From Crossiella sp. S99.2 (GTDB taxonomy: Bacteria; Actinomycetota; Actinomycetes; Mycobacteriales; Pseudonocardiaceae), in NCBI RefSeq assembly GCF_023094165.1, contig NZ_JALMDK010000016.1, forward strand, positions 1-64,000: a stretch of DNA of 64,000 nucleotides, given 5' to 3'. The position numbers and the translations under genes are program-made. Below, one piece after another: positions 44,110 through 52,893 of the stretch. Within the stretch, counting starts at the first letter, position 1, and each line of letters begins with the position of its first letter. The notes under the pieces are model-generated. The model had not been told where the DNA came from. It saw only the letters and a program-made list of their open reading frames with translations, and ran no database searches.

Positions 44110-46002
44110 ATGACGCGGCTCATGCCCGTCGCCGACGTTGACGTCGTGCGCGATGAGGTCAAGGCGGAGATCGAGGGACACACCGTCCTGAGCGGGTTCC
44201 TGGACACCGTCGAGCGGTTGGGTGACGCGGACTCGATGCTGTGGAAGGAAGGCGACGAGTGGAAGTCGCTGACCTGGAACCAGTACCGGGACGCGGTGCG
44301 TGAGGTCGCGCTGGGCCTGGAGCTGATCGGCTTCCGCCCCAAGGAGTTCGCGCTGCTGATGTCGCGCAACCGGCCCGAGCCGCACATCGCCGACCTGGCC
44401 GCGCAGGCCGCCGGCGGCGTCGCGACCTCCATGCACACCACGCTGTCCCCGGCCCAGGTCGCCGAGATCGCGGACAACTCCCAGGCCACCGTCGCGTTTG
44501 TGGAGAACCGGGAGCTGCTGGCCAAGTTCGAGGAGGTCCAGGACCGGCTGCCGCACCTGCGCACCGTGGTGCTGCTGACCGGTGAGGTCGCCCCCGAGGA
44601 GGCGGGCTGGCTGCGCACCTGGGAAAGCCTGCGCGCCGAGGGCGCCGCGCTGGTCCCCGGCCGGCCGGACTTCTTCACCGAGGCCACCACTCGCCTGTCC
44701 TCGGACGACCTGGCCACCGTGGTCTACACCTCCGGCACCACCGGTGCGGCCAAGGGCGTCATGCTGGCCCACCGCAACGTCCGCTGGTCGATCGCCGCGG
44801 GTTTCCGCGAGCCGGACGGCAGCAAGCCGGCCGAGCCCGAGCAGGGCACGCTGCCCACCCAGAACCTCAAGATCATCTCCTACCTGCCGCTGGGCACGGT
44901 GGGCGCGCGCATGGTCGACCACTGGGGCCACGTGATCATGGGTGGGGCGGTCATCAACTTCTGCCCCGACCCGGCCAAGTTGTTCCAGTACCTGCGCGAA
45001 GTACGGCCATCACTGCTGATGGGCGTGCCGGCGATCTTCGAGCGGCTGCACTCCGAGCTGAACGCGGCCATCGACAACGATCCGCAACCCGGGCGCACCG
45101 CACTGGTCCGGCGCTGCCTGCAGGTGGGCAGACAGCTCGCCAGGTTCCAGGCGCGCGGCGAGGAGGTGCCCGAGGACCTGCGCGGGCCCGCCGAGCAGGT
45201 CAGACCGGTGCTGCGGGCGATCCTGGCCAAGGCTGGGCTGGACGAGTGCCTGCGCGCGGTCAGCGGTGGCGCGCCGATCGATCCGGAGATCATCGAGTTC
45301 TTCCAGTCGCTGGGCCTGTCCATGACCCAGTCCTGGGGCATGACCGAACTGACCACCTCGGTCACCAGCGACGGACCCAACGGCAGCGTTGGCAAGCCCT
45401 ACCCAGGTGTGGAGATCGGGCTCGCCGACGACGACGAGATCATCATCCGCGGCGGCATGGTGATGCAGGGCTACTACCGGGATCCCGAGGCCACCGCCGA
45501 GGTGCTCTCCCCTGACGGCTGGTTCCGCACCGGGGACATCGGCGCCTACGACGAGCAGGGCCACCTGCACATCGTGGGCCGCAAGAAGGAACTCATCATC
45601 AACACCGCCGGCACCAACATCGCGCCGACGAAGATCGAGTTCCTGTTGCAGCGCCATCCGCTGATCGGCGCGGCCTGCGCCATCGGCGACCGGCGACCGC
45701 ACGTCACCGCGCTGCTGACCCTGGACGCCGACCGGGCCGCGGAGTGGGCCGCCGAACGCGAACTCAGCCCGGATCTGGCCGAGTTGAGCCACAATCCGGA
45801 CCTGCTGGCCGAGATCGGCGAGGCGGTGCGCAAGATCAACGGTGAACTGGCCGTCAGCGAGCAGGTGCGCGCCTTCCGGGTGCTGCCCGCGGTGTGGTCG
45901 GTGGACGGCGGCGAGCTGACCGCGAACTTCAAGAAGCGGCGCAACCCGATCGCGGCCAAGTACGCCGAGGTCATCGAGCAGCTGTACGGGGAAGGGCGAT
46001 GA
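44110..46002 (+). CDS. Acyl-CoA/acyl-AMP synthetase (FadD type)
   Basis: A 630-residue ANL-superfamily enzyme of the long-chain acyl-CoA synthetase type. Visible are VYTSGTTGAAKGVMLAHRN (about residue 205), QSWGMTELTT, WFRTGDIGAYDEQGHLHIVGRKKE and a C-terminal NFKKRRNPIAAKYAEVI. It could activate a fatty or aryl acid that starts the NRPS/PKS chain. It lacks a clear FAAL insertion, so whether it makes acyl-CoA or loads a carrier directly is open. ATG 44110 follows a 161-base gap; the stop overlaps the NRPS-PKS start. Confidence 0.8.
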   Translation: MTRLMPVADVDVVRDEVKAEIEGHTVLSGFLDTVERLGDADSMLWKEGDEWKSLTWNQYRDAVREVALGLELIGFRPKEFALLMSRNRPEPHIADLAAQAAGGVATSMHTTLSPAQVAEIADNSQATVAFVENRELLAKFEEVQDRLPHLRTVVLLTGEVAPEEAGWLRTWESLRAEGAALVPGRPDFFTEATTRLSSDDLATVVYTSGTTGAAKGVMLAHRNVRWSIAAGFREPDGSKPAEPEQGTLPTQNLKIISYLPLGTVGARMVDHWGHVIMGGAVINFCPDPAKLFQYLREVRPSLLMGVPAIFERLHSELNAAIDNDPQPGRTALVRRCLQVGRQLARFQARGEEVPEDLRGPAEQVRPVLRAILAKAGLDECLRAVSGGAPIDPEIIEFFQSLGLSMTQSWGMTELTTSVTSDGPNGSVGKPYPGVEIGLADDDEIIIRGGMVMQGYYRDPEATAEVLSPDGWFRTGDIGAYDEQGHLHIVGRKKELIINTAGTNIAPTKIEFLLQRHPLIGAACAIGDRRPHVTALLTLDADRAAEWAAERELSPDLAELSHNPDLLAEIGEAVRKINGELAVSEQVRAFRVLPAVWSVDGGELTANFKKRRNPIAAKYAEVIEQLYGEGR

Positions 46003-49000
46003 TCTCGCGACCGGCCAGCGCCACCCAGCTGGAGATGTGGCTGGCGGTGCAGGGCGAACCCGAGTCCGGCCGGTACAACGCGAGCATCGACCTGGAGTTC
46101 GACACGTCACCGGACGTGCCCGCGCTGCGGGCCGCGCTGGCCGACGTGCTGACCCGGCACCCTGAGTTGCGCAGCAGTTTCCAGCTCGACGGCGGCGAAC
46201 TGCACCAGGTGGTGCGGCCCGACCTGCCCGTCAGCCTGGCCGATCTGCCCCGACCCGGGTCCTATTCCCGGGACGCGGCACTGGCGTGGGCGCGGGCCGA
46301 GGGCGACCGGCCCTTCGACCTGGCCTCCCCGCCGCTGTTGCGCGCCGGGCTGCTGCGCTGTGCCGACGGTGCGCTGCTGGTGCTGACCGTGCACCACATC
46401 GTCACCGACACCTGGTCGATGGAGCTGCTGGCCGACCACCTGTTGCAGGCATACCAGGCCCGGCTGGAGGGCGTGCCGACCGCACTGCCCGCACCGTCCA
46501 CTGTGGACGCTGAGGACACCGCGGCGGAGGACCTGGCCTACTGGGCCGACCTCACCGCGGACGGGTGGACGGCGCTGGCCGTGCCCACCGACCTGGTCCG
46601 CCCGGAATCCGGGGTGGGAGAAGGCGGCACGCTGGTCTCCGAGCTGTCCCCCGCCGCGCTCACCGGGCTGCGCGAGCTGGCCGAGACCGAGCGGGTCTCC
46701 CCCGCCACCGTGCTGCTGGCCGGCTGGGGCCTGCTGCTCTCCGCCTGGAGCGGCGAGCCGGACGGTGTGCTCGGCATGCCGTTCAGCGGCCGCAGCGATC
46801 CCCGGCTGGACCACGAGATCGGCCTGCACACCCGGGTGCTCCCGGTGCGGGTGCGACTCGGCGAGCAGGACACCTTCCGGCAGCTGCTGGGAACCGTGCG
46901 CGAACAGGTGCTCGACGGGCTGGAACACGAGCGAGTGCCCCTGGATCAGCTGCGCACCGCACTGGCCCGGCACGGCGCGGAGGCCGGGGTCTACCGCGCG
47001 GTCTTCGACCACCGCTCGGCCGAACCGGTGTCCTGGACCGTGGCCGGTGCGCCGGTGCGACTGCTGGATCACGAGGTGGAGGGCGTCAAGTACGACCTCG
47101 GCCTGGCCGGGATCGAGCGCCCGGACTCGTTGCGGCTGCGGGTGGACTACGACACGGCGGTCTATCGCGAGGCCACCGTGCGCCTGGTGCTGGACCAGCT
47201 CACCGCACTGCTCACCGCCGCGGTCGCCGACCCCGGCCAGGACTGCCGGGACCTGCTCGGCACCCTGGCCGACCCGGCGCGTGCATCCGAGGCGGTCGAG
47301 GGCACTACGGCGCTGCTGCCGGAACTCGTGCTCGGCCACGCCAAGACCCGGCCGGACGCGCTCGCGGTGCGGCACGGCGAGCAGACCTTGACCTACGGCG
47401 AACTGTCCCACCGCGCGGGCACGCTGGCGAACTGGCTGCGGGAACGCGGAGCTGGTCCGGAGCGGATCGTCGCGCTGATGCTGCCGCCTGGGGTCGACAC
47501 CGTGGTGGCGATGCTCGCGGTGGCGCTGTCCGGCGCGGCCTACCTGCCACTGGACCCGGCCTACCCGGCGCACCAGCGCACACTCGTGCTGGCCGACGCC
47601 GCCCCGGTGCTGGTGCTGTGCGCGCCGGAACAGGCCGAGGAGGTCGGCGGATTCGCCCTGGACGCGGCGCTGGCGCAGGCCGCGGCGCTGCCGGGCACCC
47701 CGCCGGTGGCCGAGATCCGGCCGGAGTCCACGCTCAACGTGCTCTACACCTCCGGCTCCACCGGCCGCCCCAAGGGGGTGGTGCTGCCGCACATCGGCCT
47801 GGCCCGGCTGATGGGCGAGGACCGGTTCCTCCGGCTGGAGCACACCGACGTCATCGCCAACCTGTGCCCGCTGAACTTCGACGGCGCGAGCTACGAGATC
47901 TGGGGCGCGCTGGCGCACGGCGCGGCGTTGCTGGTGCTGGACAAGGACATCGTGCTCAGCCCGGTCGAGCTGCGCACGCAGGTGCGGGCGCACGGTGTGA
48001 CCACGCTGGTGATCACCACGCCGCTGCTCAACCGGATCATCGAGGACACCCCGGACCTGCTGCAGTCGCTGCGCCGGGTGTACTTCGGCGGCGAGCGCAT
48101 CTCGGTGCCGCACGTGCGGCGCGCGCTGCGCTGGTGCGCGCCCGGCACCCTGGTGCACAGCTACGGGCCGACCGAGAACTCCTTCACCTCCACCTACTGG
48201 CCGATCGAGACCGTGCGGGAATCCGATCGCACGGTGCCGATCGGGGTGCCGGTGCCGGAAACCGAGCTGCACGTGGTGTTCGAGGGCACCACCAGCCCCG
48301 CCCCGGCCGGGGTGATCGGCGAGCTGCTGCTCGGCGGCCCCGGCGTCGCGCACGGCTACCTCAATGACCCGGAACGCACCGCGAAGGTGTTCGTGCCCAA
48401 CCCGTTCGGGCCCGGCACGCTGTACCGCACCGGAGACCGGGTGCGCTGGACCGCCGAGGGCCTGCTGGAGTTCGTCAGCCGCGCCGACAACCAGGTCAAG
48501 ATCCGCAGCCAACGGGTCGAGCTGGGCGAGGTGGAGGCCGCGCTGCTGGCGCACGACCTGGTGGAGGCATGTTTCGTCACCACCGCGCAGAACCAGCGGG
48601 ACGAACGGGAGATCGTCGCCTACGTCGTCTACTCCGGACAGTCCGATGTGGACACTCTGCGGGCGCACCTGCGCCGGGTGCTGCCCTCCTTCGCGGTGCC
48701 CACGCACCTGGTCGAACTTTCCGAGCTGCCGCTCAACCGCAACGGCAAGATCGACCGGCCTAAACTGCCCAAACCGACGGCGGCCGGTCCAGTTGGCCCA
48801 ACTGGGCGTACGAGTTTGGCCAACGGGGCGTACGAGTTTGGCCAACTCGACGGTAGGGCGGAGCCGGCGCTGGAGCAGGTGCTGGGGGCCTGGCGGGAGG
48901 TGCTGGGGGTGGCCGAGGTGGCCGCTCGGGACAGCTTCTTCGACGTTGGCGGGCACTCGCTGCTGGTGGTCAAGCTGCAGGAGGCGCTGCGCAGCCGGAC

Positions 49001-50357
49001 CGGGGTCACCGTGTCCATCGCGCAGCTCATGGGCAACCCCTCCGCCGCCGACCAGGCCGAGCTGCTTTCCGGGGCGGCGCCGGTGACCGCGCTGCCCGTG
49101 GTGCTGCGCGGCGCGGACGCGGCCGAGGACATCGCGGTGATCGGCATGGCCGGTCGCTTCGCCGGAGCCCGCGATGTCGAGGAGTACTGGGCGAATCTGC
49201 GAGCCGGGCGGGACTGCCTGACCACCGGCCGCGCGCCGGTCGAGCACGCCGACGGTTCGCGCACGGTGTACCGCTACGGCCTGCTCGCCGACGGACTGGC
49301 CTACGACGGCAGCCTGTTCGGCATCGGCGCGGACGAGCCGCGCCCGGTCGACCCGCAGCACGCGGTGTTCTACGAATGCCTGTGGGCCGCGGTGGAGGAC
49401 GCCGGGCTGCGCATGTCCGACCTGCGTGGCCGCACCAGCCTCTACGGTGGCCGCGCGGTGCCCGGGGTCAAGCCGGACAGCGACGGTTTCCTGCCCGCGG
49501 GCGAGGTGGTTTTCACCGAGGCCACCTTCATGAACACCTGGTTCTCCTACCACCACGATCTGGGCGGCGAGTCCATGCTGGTGGACTCCGGCTGCTCCAC
49601 CGCGCTGGTCGCGGTGCACCTGGCCGCGGAGAGCCTGCGCCGGGGTGACTGCGACTACGCGCTGGCCGGTGGCGTGTCCATCCAGGCCAACGCGGAGGGC
49701 TCCTACGTGTGGGAGCCGGGGCAGGTCTTCGCCGAGGACGGGGTGTCCCGGCCGTTCGACCAGCGCAGCACCGGCGTCGTGGCCGGGGACGGGGCGGGCG
49801 CGGTGCTGTTGCGGCGCCTGTCCGACGCCCGCCGCGACGGGGACCCGATCCACGCGGTGATCAAGGGTTCGGCGATCAACAACGACGGTCTGCGCAAGGT
49901 CGGCTACACCGCACCCGGGGTGGACGGTCAGGCCAAGGTGCTCGCCAGGGCGCTGGCCCGCGCCGGGGTCCCGGCCGCCGAGGTCGACTACGTGGAGACG
50001 CACGGCACCGGCACCCGGCTCGGTGACGCGGTGGAACTCGGTGCGCTGGCCCAGGTCTACGGCGCGGGCGGCCCGCTCGCGCTCGGCTCGGTCAAGGCGG
50101 CCATCGGACACACCGACACCGCCGCCGGCATCGCCGGACTGATCAAGGCCGCGCTGGCCGTGCGCGAGGGTTTCCTGCCCGCCACGCCGAATGTGGCCGA
50201 ACCAGTGGCCGACCTGGCCGAACAGTTCGAGCTGCTGCCCGCGGGCCGGGCCTGGACCCGTGCCGAAGGCCCTCGCACTGCCGGGGTCAGCTCGTTCGGG
50301 CTGGGCGGCACCAACGCACACCTGATCATCCAGGAACACCGCGAGGAGGACCGGTGA
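45999..50357 (+). CDS. Hybrid NRPS-PKS: C-A-PCP-KS
   Basis: A 1452-residue assembly-line protein. C domain residues about 1-425 (HHIVTDTWS); A domain about 440-925 (YTSGSTGRPKG, NFDGASYE, HSYGPTEN, YRTGDRVRW, NRNGKIDRPKLP); PCP about 955-1025 (VGGHSLLVVKL); KS about 1040-1452 with the catalytic triad Cys1199 (DSGCSTAL), His1335 (HGTGT) and His1371 (GHTDTAAG). There is no AT, KR or ACP. Residues about 931-951 are encoded by a copy of the TTGGCCAA/GTAC repeat. A-domain pocket residues (D-G-Y-V-Y-G-S-F-T) suggest no amino acid I can name. The KS should extend the aminoacyl chain with an extender supplied in trans. Confidence 0.9.
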   Translation: MISRPASATQLEMWLAVQGEPESGRYNASIDLEFDTSPDVPALRAALADVLTRHPELRSSFQLDGGELHQVVRPDLPVSLADLPRPGSYSRDAALAWARAEGDRPFDLASPPLLRAGLLRCADGALLVLTVHHIVTDTWSMELLADHLLQAYQARLEGVPTALPAPSTVDAEDTAAEDLAYWADLTADGWTALAVPTDLVRPESGVGEGGTLVSELSPAALTGLRELAETERVSPATVLLAGWGLLLSAWSGEPDGVLGMPFSGRSDPRLDHEIGLHTRVLPVRVRLGEQDTFRQLLGTVREQVLDGLEHERVPLDQLRTALARHGAEAGVYRAVFDHRSAEPVSWTVAGAPVRLLDHEVEGVKYDLGLAGIERPDSLRLRVDYDTAVYREATVRLVLDQLTALLTAAVADPGQDCRDLLGTLADPARASEAVEGTTALLPELVLGHAKTRPDALAVRHGEQTLTYGELSHRAGTLANWLRERGAGPERIVALMLPPGVDTVVAMLAVALSGAAYLPLDPAYPAHQRTLVLADAAPVLVLCAPEQAEEVGGFALDAALAQAAALPGTPPVAEIRPESTLNVLYTSGSTGRPKGVVLPHIGLARLMGEDRFLRLEHTDVIANLCPLNFDGASYEIWGALAHGAALLVLDKDIVLSPVELRTQVRAHGVTTLVITTPLLNRIIEDTPDLLQSLRRVYFGGERISVPHVRRALRWCAPGTLVHSYGPTENSFTSTYWPIETVRESDRTVPIGVPVPETELHVVFEGTTSPAPAGVIGELLLGGPGVAHGYLNDPERTAKVFVPNPFGPGTLYRTGDRVRWTAEGLLEFVSRADNQVKIRSQRVELGEVEAALLAHDLVEACFVTTAQNQRDEREIVAYVVYSGQSDVDTLRAHLRRVLPSFAVPTHLVELSELPLNRNGKIDRPKLPKPTAAGPVGPTGRTSLANGAYEFGQLDGRAEPALEQVLGAWREVLGVAEVAARDSFFDVGGHSLLVVKLQEALRSRTGVTVSIAQLMGNPSAADQAELLSGAAPVTALPVVLRGADAAEDIAVIGMAGRFAGARDVEEYWANLRAGRDCLTTGRAPVEHADGSRTVYRYGLLADGLAYDGSLFGIGADEPRPVDPQHAVFYECLWAAVEDAGLRMSDLRGRTSLYGGRAVPGVKPDSDGFLPAGEVVFTEATFMNTWFSYHHDLGGESMLVDSGCSTALVAVHLAAESLRRGDCDYALAGGVSIQANAEGSYVWEPGQVFAEDGVSRPFDQRSTGVVAGDGAGAVLLRRLSDARRDGDPIHAVIKGSAINNDGLRKVGYTAPGVDGQAKVLARALARAGVPAAEVDYVETHGTGTRLGDAVELGALAQVYGAGGPLALGSVKAAIGHTDTAAGIAGLIKAALAVREGFLPATPNVAEPVADLAEQFELLPAGRAWTRAEGPRTAGVSSFGLGGTNAHLIIQEHREEDR
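48790..48852. repeat. Palindrome-rich repeat element, copy B, inside the NRPS-PKS gene
   Basis: About 63 bases with GTTGGCCCAACTGGGCGTAC and two CGTACGAGTTTGGCCAAC units, kept in frame between the A and PCP domains and translated as a Gly/Ala/Thr-rich linker (GPVGPTGRTSLANGAYEFGQ). The same units occur in intergenic copies A, C and D. Confidence 0.8.
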
Positions 50358-51451
50358 CCGAACAGACCTGGCTGCTGCCGCTGTCCGCCGGGCACCCCGC
50401 GGTGCTGGCGGCCATGCGGCTGCGGCTGGCGGACTGGCTGCGCGAGCACCCGGACGCCGAGCTGCGCGATGTGGCCTGCACCCTGGCCAGGGGCCGGGAG
50501 GAGTTCGACCACCGCTGCGTGGTGCTCGCCACCGGCCACGCCCAGGCCATCGAGGCGTTGACCGCGCCGGTCAGCGAACAGCGGGTGCACGGGCGGGTCG
50601 GGGCTTCTTTCCTGGGCCCCGAGGCGGCCGATCCGGCGGTCAGCCTGGCCGATCGCTGGTGCCAGGGCGTGCCCGCCGATCTCACCCAGCGGCGCTCCGG
50701 CCGGCGGATCCACCTGCCCGGCTACGCCTTCCGCCGCGTCACCATGACCATGCCGGCGATCGACCCGGCGGCGGTGGCGGAGCTGGTCGGGCTGACCGAC
50801 ACGGTGCTGGCCACCGCGTCCCCGGCCGAACTGGACCGCTGCCAGCACCGGCTGCGCCGCCTCACCGGGGTCTGCCCCGACCTGGCCGGAGCGTCCACTG
50901 TGGACGCTGTGATCAAGTCACTGGCCGACGCGCTGGCCACCGACGGTGCGGGCACCGACCCTGACCTGGAGTCGGTGACGCCACTGGCGCCGGTGCCGCT
51001 GCGGCTGGTGTTCACCGACCAGGTGCGCACCGAGGGTCGCGCGGACAACAACGTGCTGGCCACGGTGTCGCTGGGTGAGAGCCCGGATGTGCCTGCGCTG
51101 CAACGGTTGTTCACCGAGCTGCAGGCCACCGAACCCGCACTGCGCACCATCGTGCACCGGGACGGCGACCGCTGGTTCGCGCACGTCCGCGCCCGGCCGC
51201 TGGCCGAACTGACCGTGGCCGAGGCCACCACTGACGAACACAGCCGGGCGGCTGTCACCGAATGGGCCACCACCCCGTTCGAGCTGCTCGACGCACCACT
51301 GGTCCGCGCCCTGGTCACCACCCGAGGGGACCTGGCCGTGCTCGCCTACCGCGCGATCACCGGACCCGAACAGCTCAACGCCATGCTCGGTCGCCTCCAC
51401 CAGGAGTACCGGGCTGGTCGATCCCGAACACTGGAGGGGAACTTCGCATGA
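50354..51451 (+). CDS. KS-linker protein fused to half a condensation domain
   Basis: A 365-residue protein. Residues about 5-65 match the region after a KS (WLLPLSAGHPAVLAAMRLRL, ADVACTLARGREEFDHR), and about 115-135 the post-AT linker (RRIHLPGYAFRR); no AT lies between them, as in AT-less (trans-AT) modules. Residues about 205-350 resemble the first half of a C domain, ending where HHxxxDG should be but reading YRAITGP. The gene overlaps the KS gene by 4 bases, so the KS flanking domain has been split onto a separate chain. Its role may be structural. Confidence 0.65.
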   Translation: MTEQTWLLPLSAGHPAVLAAMRLRLADWLREHPDAELRDVACTLARGREEFDHRCVVLATGHAQAIEALTAPVSEQRVHGRVGASFLGPEAADPAVSLADRWCQGVPADLTQRRSGRRIHLPGYAFRRVTMTMPAIDPAAVAELVGLTDTVLATASPAELDRCQHRLRRLTGVCPDLAGASTVDAVIKSLADALATDGAGTDPDLESVTPLAPVPLRLVFTDQVRTEGRADNNVLATVSLGESPDVPALQRLFTELQATEPALRTIVHRDGDRWFAHVRARPLAELTVAEATTDEHSRAAVTEWATTPFELLDAPLVRALVTTRGDLAVLAYRAITGPEQLNAMLGRLHQEYRAGRSRTLEGNFA

Positions 51452-52521
51452 CCGTCACCGACGTGACCAGGACCGACCGCATCGAGGACAACCCGGTGCT
51501 GGCCCAGGACTGGCGCGGCCGCGCGCCGCTGCCGATGAGCGCCGACAGCGCGTTCAACGGCTACATCGCCGCCAACGTGCTCTTCGCGCTCAACCGCCTC
51601 GGTGTGCTCGCCGAGTTCGAGTCGGCCGGCTTCGTGGACGTCTCCGCCTTCTGCGCCGAGCATTCGGTGGACGAGCCGATGTTCCGCTCCTTCGTGCACG
51701 CCGCCCGCTCGTTCGGCCACGTCAGCGTGGACGGCGACAAGGTCACCCTGACCGAGGCCGGGCGTGAGGTGGTGCGCATGCACGGCTTCTTCACCTGGGC
51801 GGTCGGCGGCTACAACGAGGTCTTCGCCAACGCCGGCCCGCTGGCCCTGGGCGAGCGCACCTACAGCCACGACGTGCTGCGCGATGAGGGCATGGTGGCG
51901 CTGGGTTCGGCGCAGTGCGACCGCGAACTGATGGCGCACATCCTGGACGGGGTGCTCGCCGAGGTCGACTTCAGTGTGCTGGCCGACCTGGGCAGCGGCA
52001 CCTCCGCCCGGGTCAGCCGGGTGGTGGCCGGACGCCCCGGCGCCCGCGGCCTCGGCCTGGACATCAGCGGTCCGGCCACCGAGATCGCGCACCGCACCAT
52101 CGCCGCGGCGGGCATGGCCGATCGGGTCAGCGCGATCCAGGCCGATGTGCTGGACGTGGTGCTGGCGCAGGAACACCGGGAGGCCATCGCCGAGGTGGAC
52201 GCGGTGATGAGCTTCTTCCTGCTGCACGACCTGCTGGCCAACCCGGCCACCCGCGGCGACATCCTGCCCCGGATGCGCGAGGTCTTCCCCAAGGCGCGCA
52301 CGTTCCTGCTGGCCGACACGGTGATCCGGCCGCGGCACGACGACGACGCCACGCTGCCGGTGTTCTCCACCGGGTTCGAGCTGGCGCACGCGCTGATGGG
52401 CGTGCCGCTGCACACCAAGGAGGCCTACGAGCAGCTCTTCGCCGAGGCCGGCCTGCACCTGCGCCGCGCGGTGCCCTTCGGCGCCCCGCACTCGTGGCTG
52501 TTCGTCCTGGAAGCACGGTGA
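51448..52521 (+). CDS. Alpha-keto acid C-methyltransferase (MppJ/MarI-like)
   Basis: A 357-residue SAM methyltransferase. Beyond the SAM motif VLADLGSGTSARVSR (about residue 180) it resembles MppJ, the iron-dependent phenylpyruvate C-methyltransferase: both histidines that bind metal in MppJ have equivalents here (FFLLHDLL and FELAHALMGVPL, after FLLADTVI and LPVFSTGFE). Homologues such as MarI methylate the beta carbon of indolepyruvate. It overlaps the previous gene by 4 bases and is followed 6 bases later by the cupin gene, as expected for a beta-methyl-amino-acid cassette. Confidence 0.75.
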   Translation: MTVTDVTRTDRIEDNPVLAQDWRGRAPLPMSADSAFNGYIAANVLFALNRLGVLAEFESAGFVDVSAFCAEHSVDEPMFRSFVHAARSFGHVSVDGDKVTLTEAGREVVRMHGFFTWAVGGYNEVFANAGPLALGERTYSHDVLRDEGMVALGSAQCDRELMAHILDGVLAEVDFSVLADLGSGTSARVSRVVAGRPGARGLGLDISGPATEIAHRTIAAAGMADRVSAIQADVLDVVLAQEHREAIAEVDAVMSFFLLHDLLANPATRGDILPRMREVFPKARTFLLADTVIRPRHDDDATLPVFSTGFELAHALMGVPLHTKEAYEQLFAEAGLHLRRAVPFGAPHSWLFVLEAR

Positions 52522-52527
52522 GCTGAG

Positions 52528-52893
52528 ATGGCCGAGATCCACACCAACCTGCCCATCCCGCTGGCCGTGGCCGGGCACCACCAGCCCGCGCCGTTCTACC
52601 TGACCGCGGACATGTTCGGCGGCCTGCCGGTGCAGCTGGCCGGCGGCGAGCTGAGCGCGCTGGTCGGCAAGCCGGTGGCCGCCCCGCACACGCACGAGGT
52701 CGACGAGATCTACTTCCTGATCTCGCCCACCCCCGGCGGCGCCCGGATCGAGGTCCAGCTGGACGGGGAGAAGCACGAGCTGACCTCGCCCGCGGTGATG
52801 CGCATCCCGGCCGGCGGCGTGCACTGCTTCCTGACCCTGGAGGCCGAACGCGGCAGCTACTGCTTCGGCGTCCTGATCGGGGACAAGACGTGA
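52528..52893 (+). CDS. Small cupin, MarH-like isomerase candidate
   Basis: A 121-residue single-domain cupin with the metal motif PHTHEVDEIYFLI and the second motif RIPAGGVHCFL. Small cupins with this position (MarH, StnK3) control the stereochemistry at the beta carbon of methylated indolepyruvate in beta-methyltryptophan biosynthesis. It lies between the C-methyltransferase and the aminotransferase and overlaps the latter by 4 bases. Confidence 0.7.
   Translation: MAEIHTNLPIPLAVAGHHQPAPFYLTADMFGGLPVQLAGGELSALVGKPVAAPHTHEVDEIYFLISPTPGGARIEVQLDGEKHELTSPAVMRIPAGGVHCFLTLEAERGSYCFGVLIGDKT

Noticed and set aside
44110..46002. Fatty-acyl-AMP ligase (FAAL) calling
   Set aside because: The FAAL-specific insertion was not visible and the C-terminal motifs fit acyl-CoA synthetases equally well, so the broader name is kept.
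46107..50339. A 1410-codon open frame antisense to the NRPS-PKS gene
   Set aside because: It mirrors the high-GC codon pattern of the sense gene, has no recognisable domain and no ribosome binding site, and the sense frame has intact C, A, PCP and KS motifs.
50354..51451. Acyltransferase-containing PKS module
   Set aside because: There is no GHSxG or other AT active-site motif. Only linker sequence and a half C domain are present.
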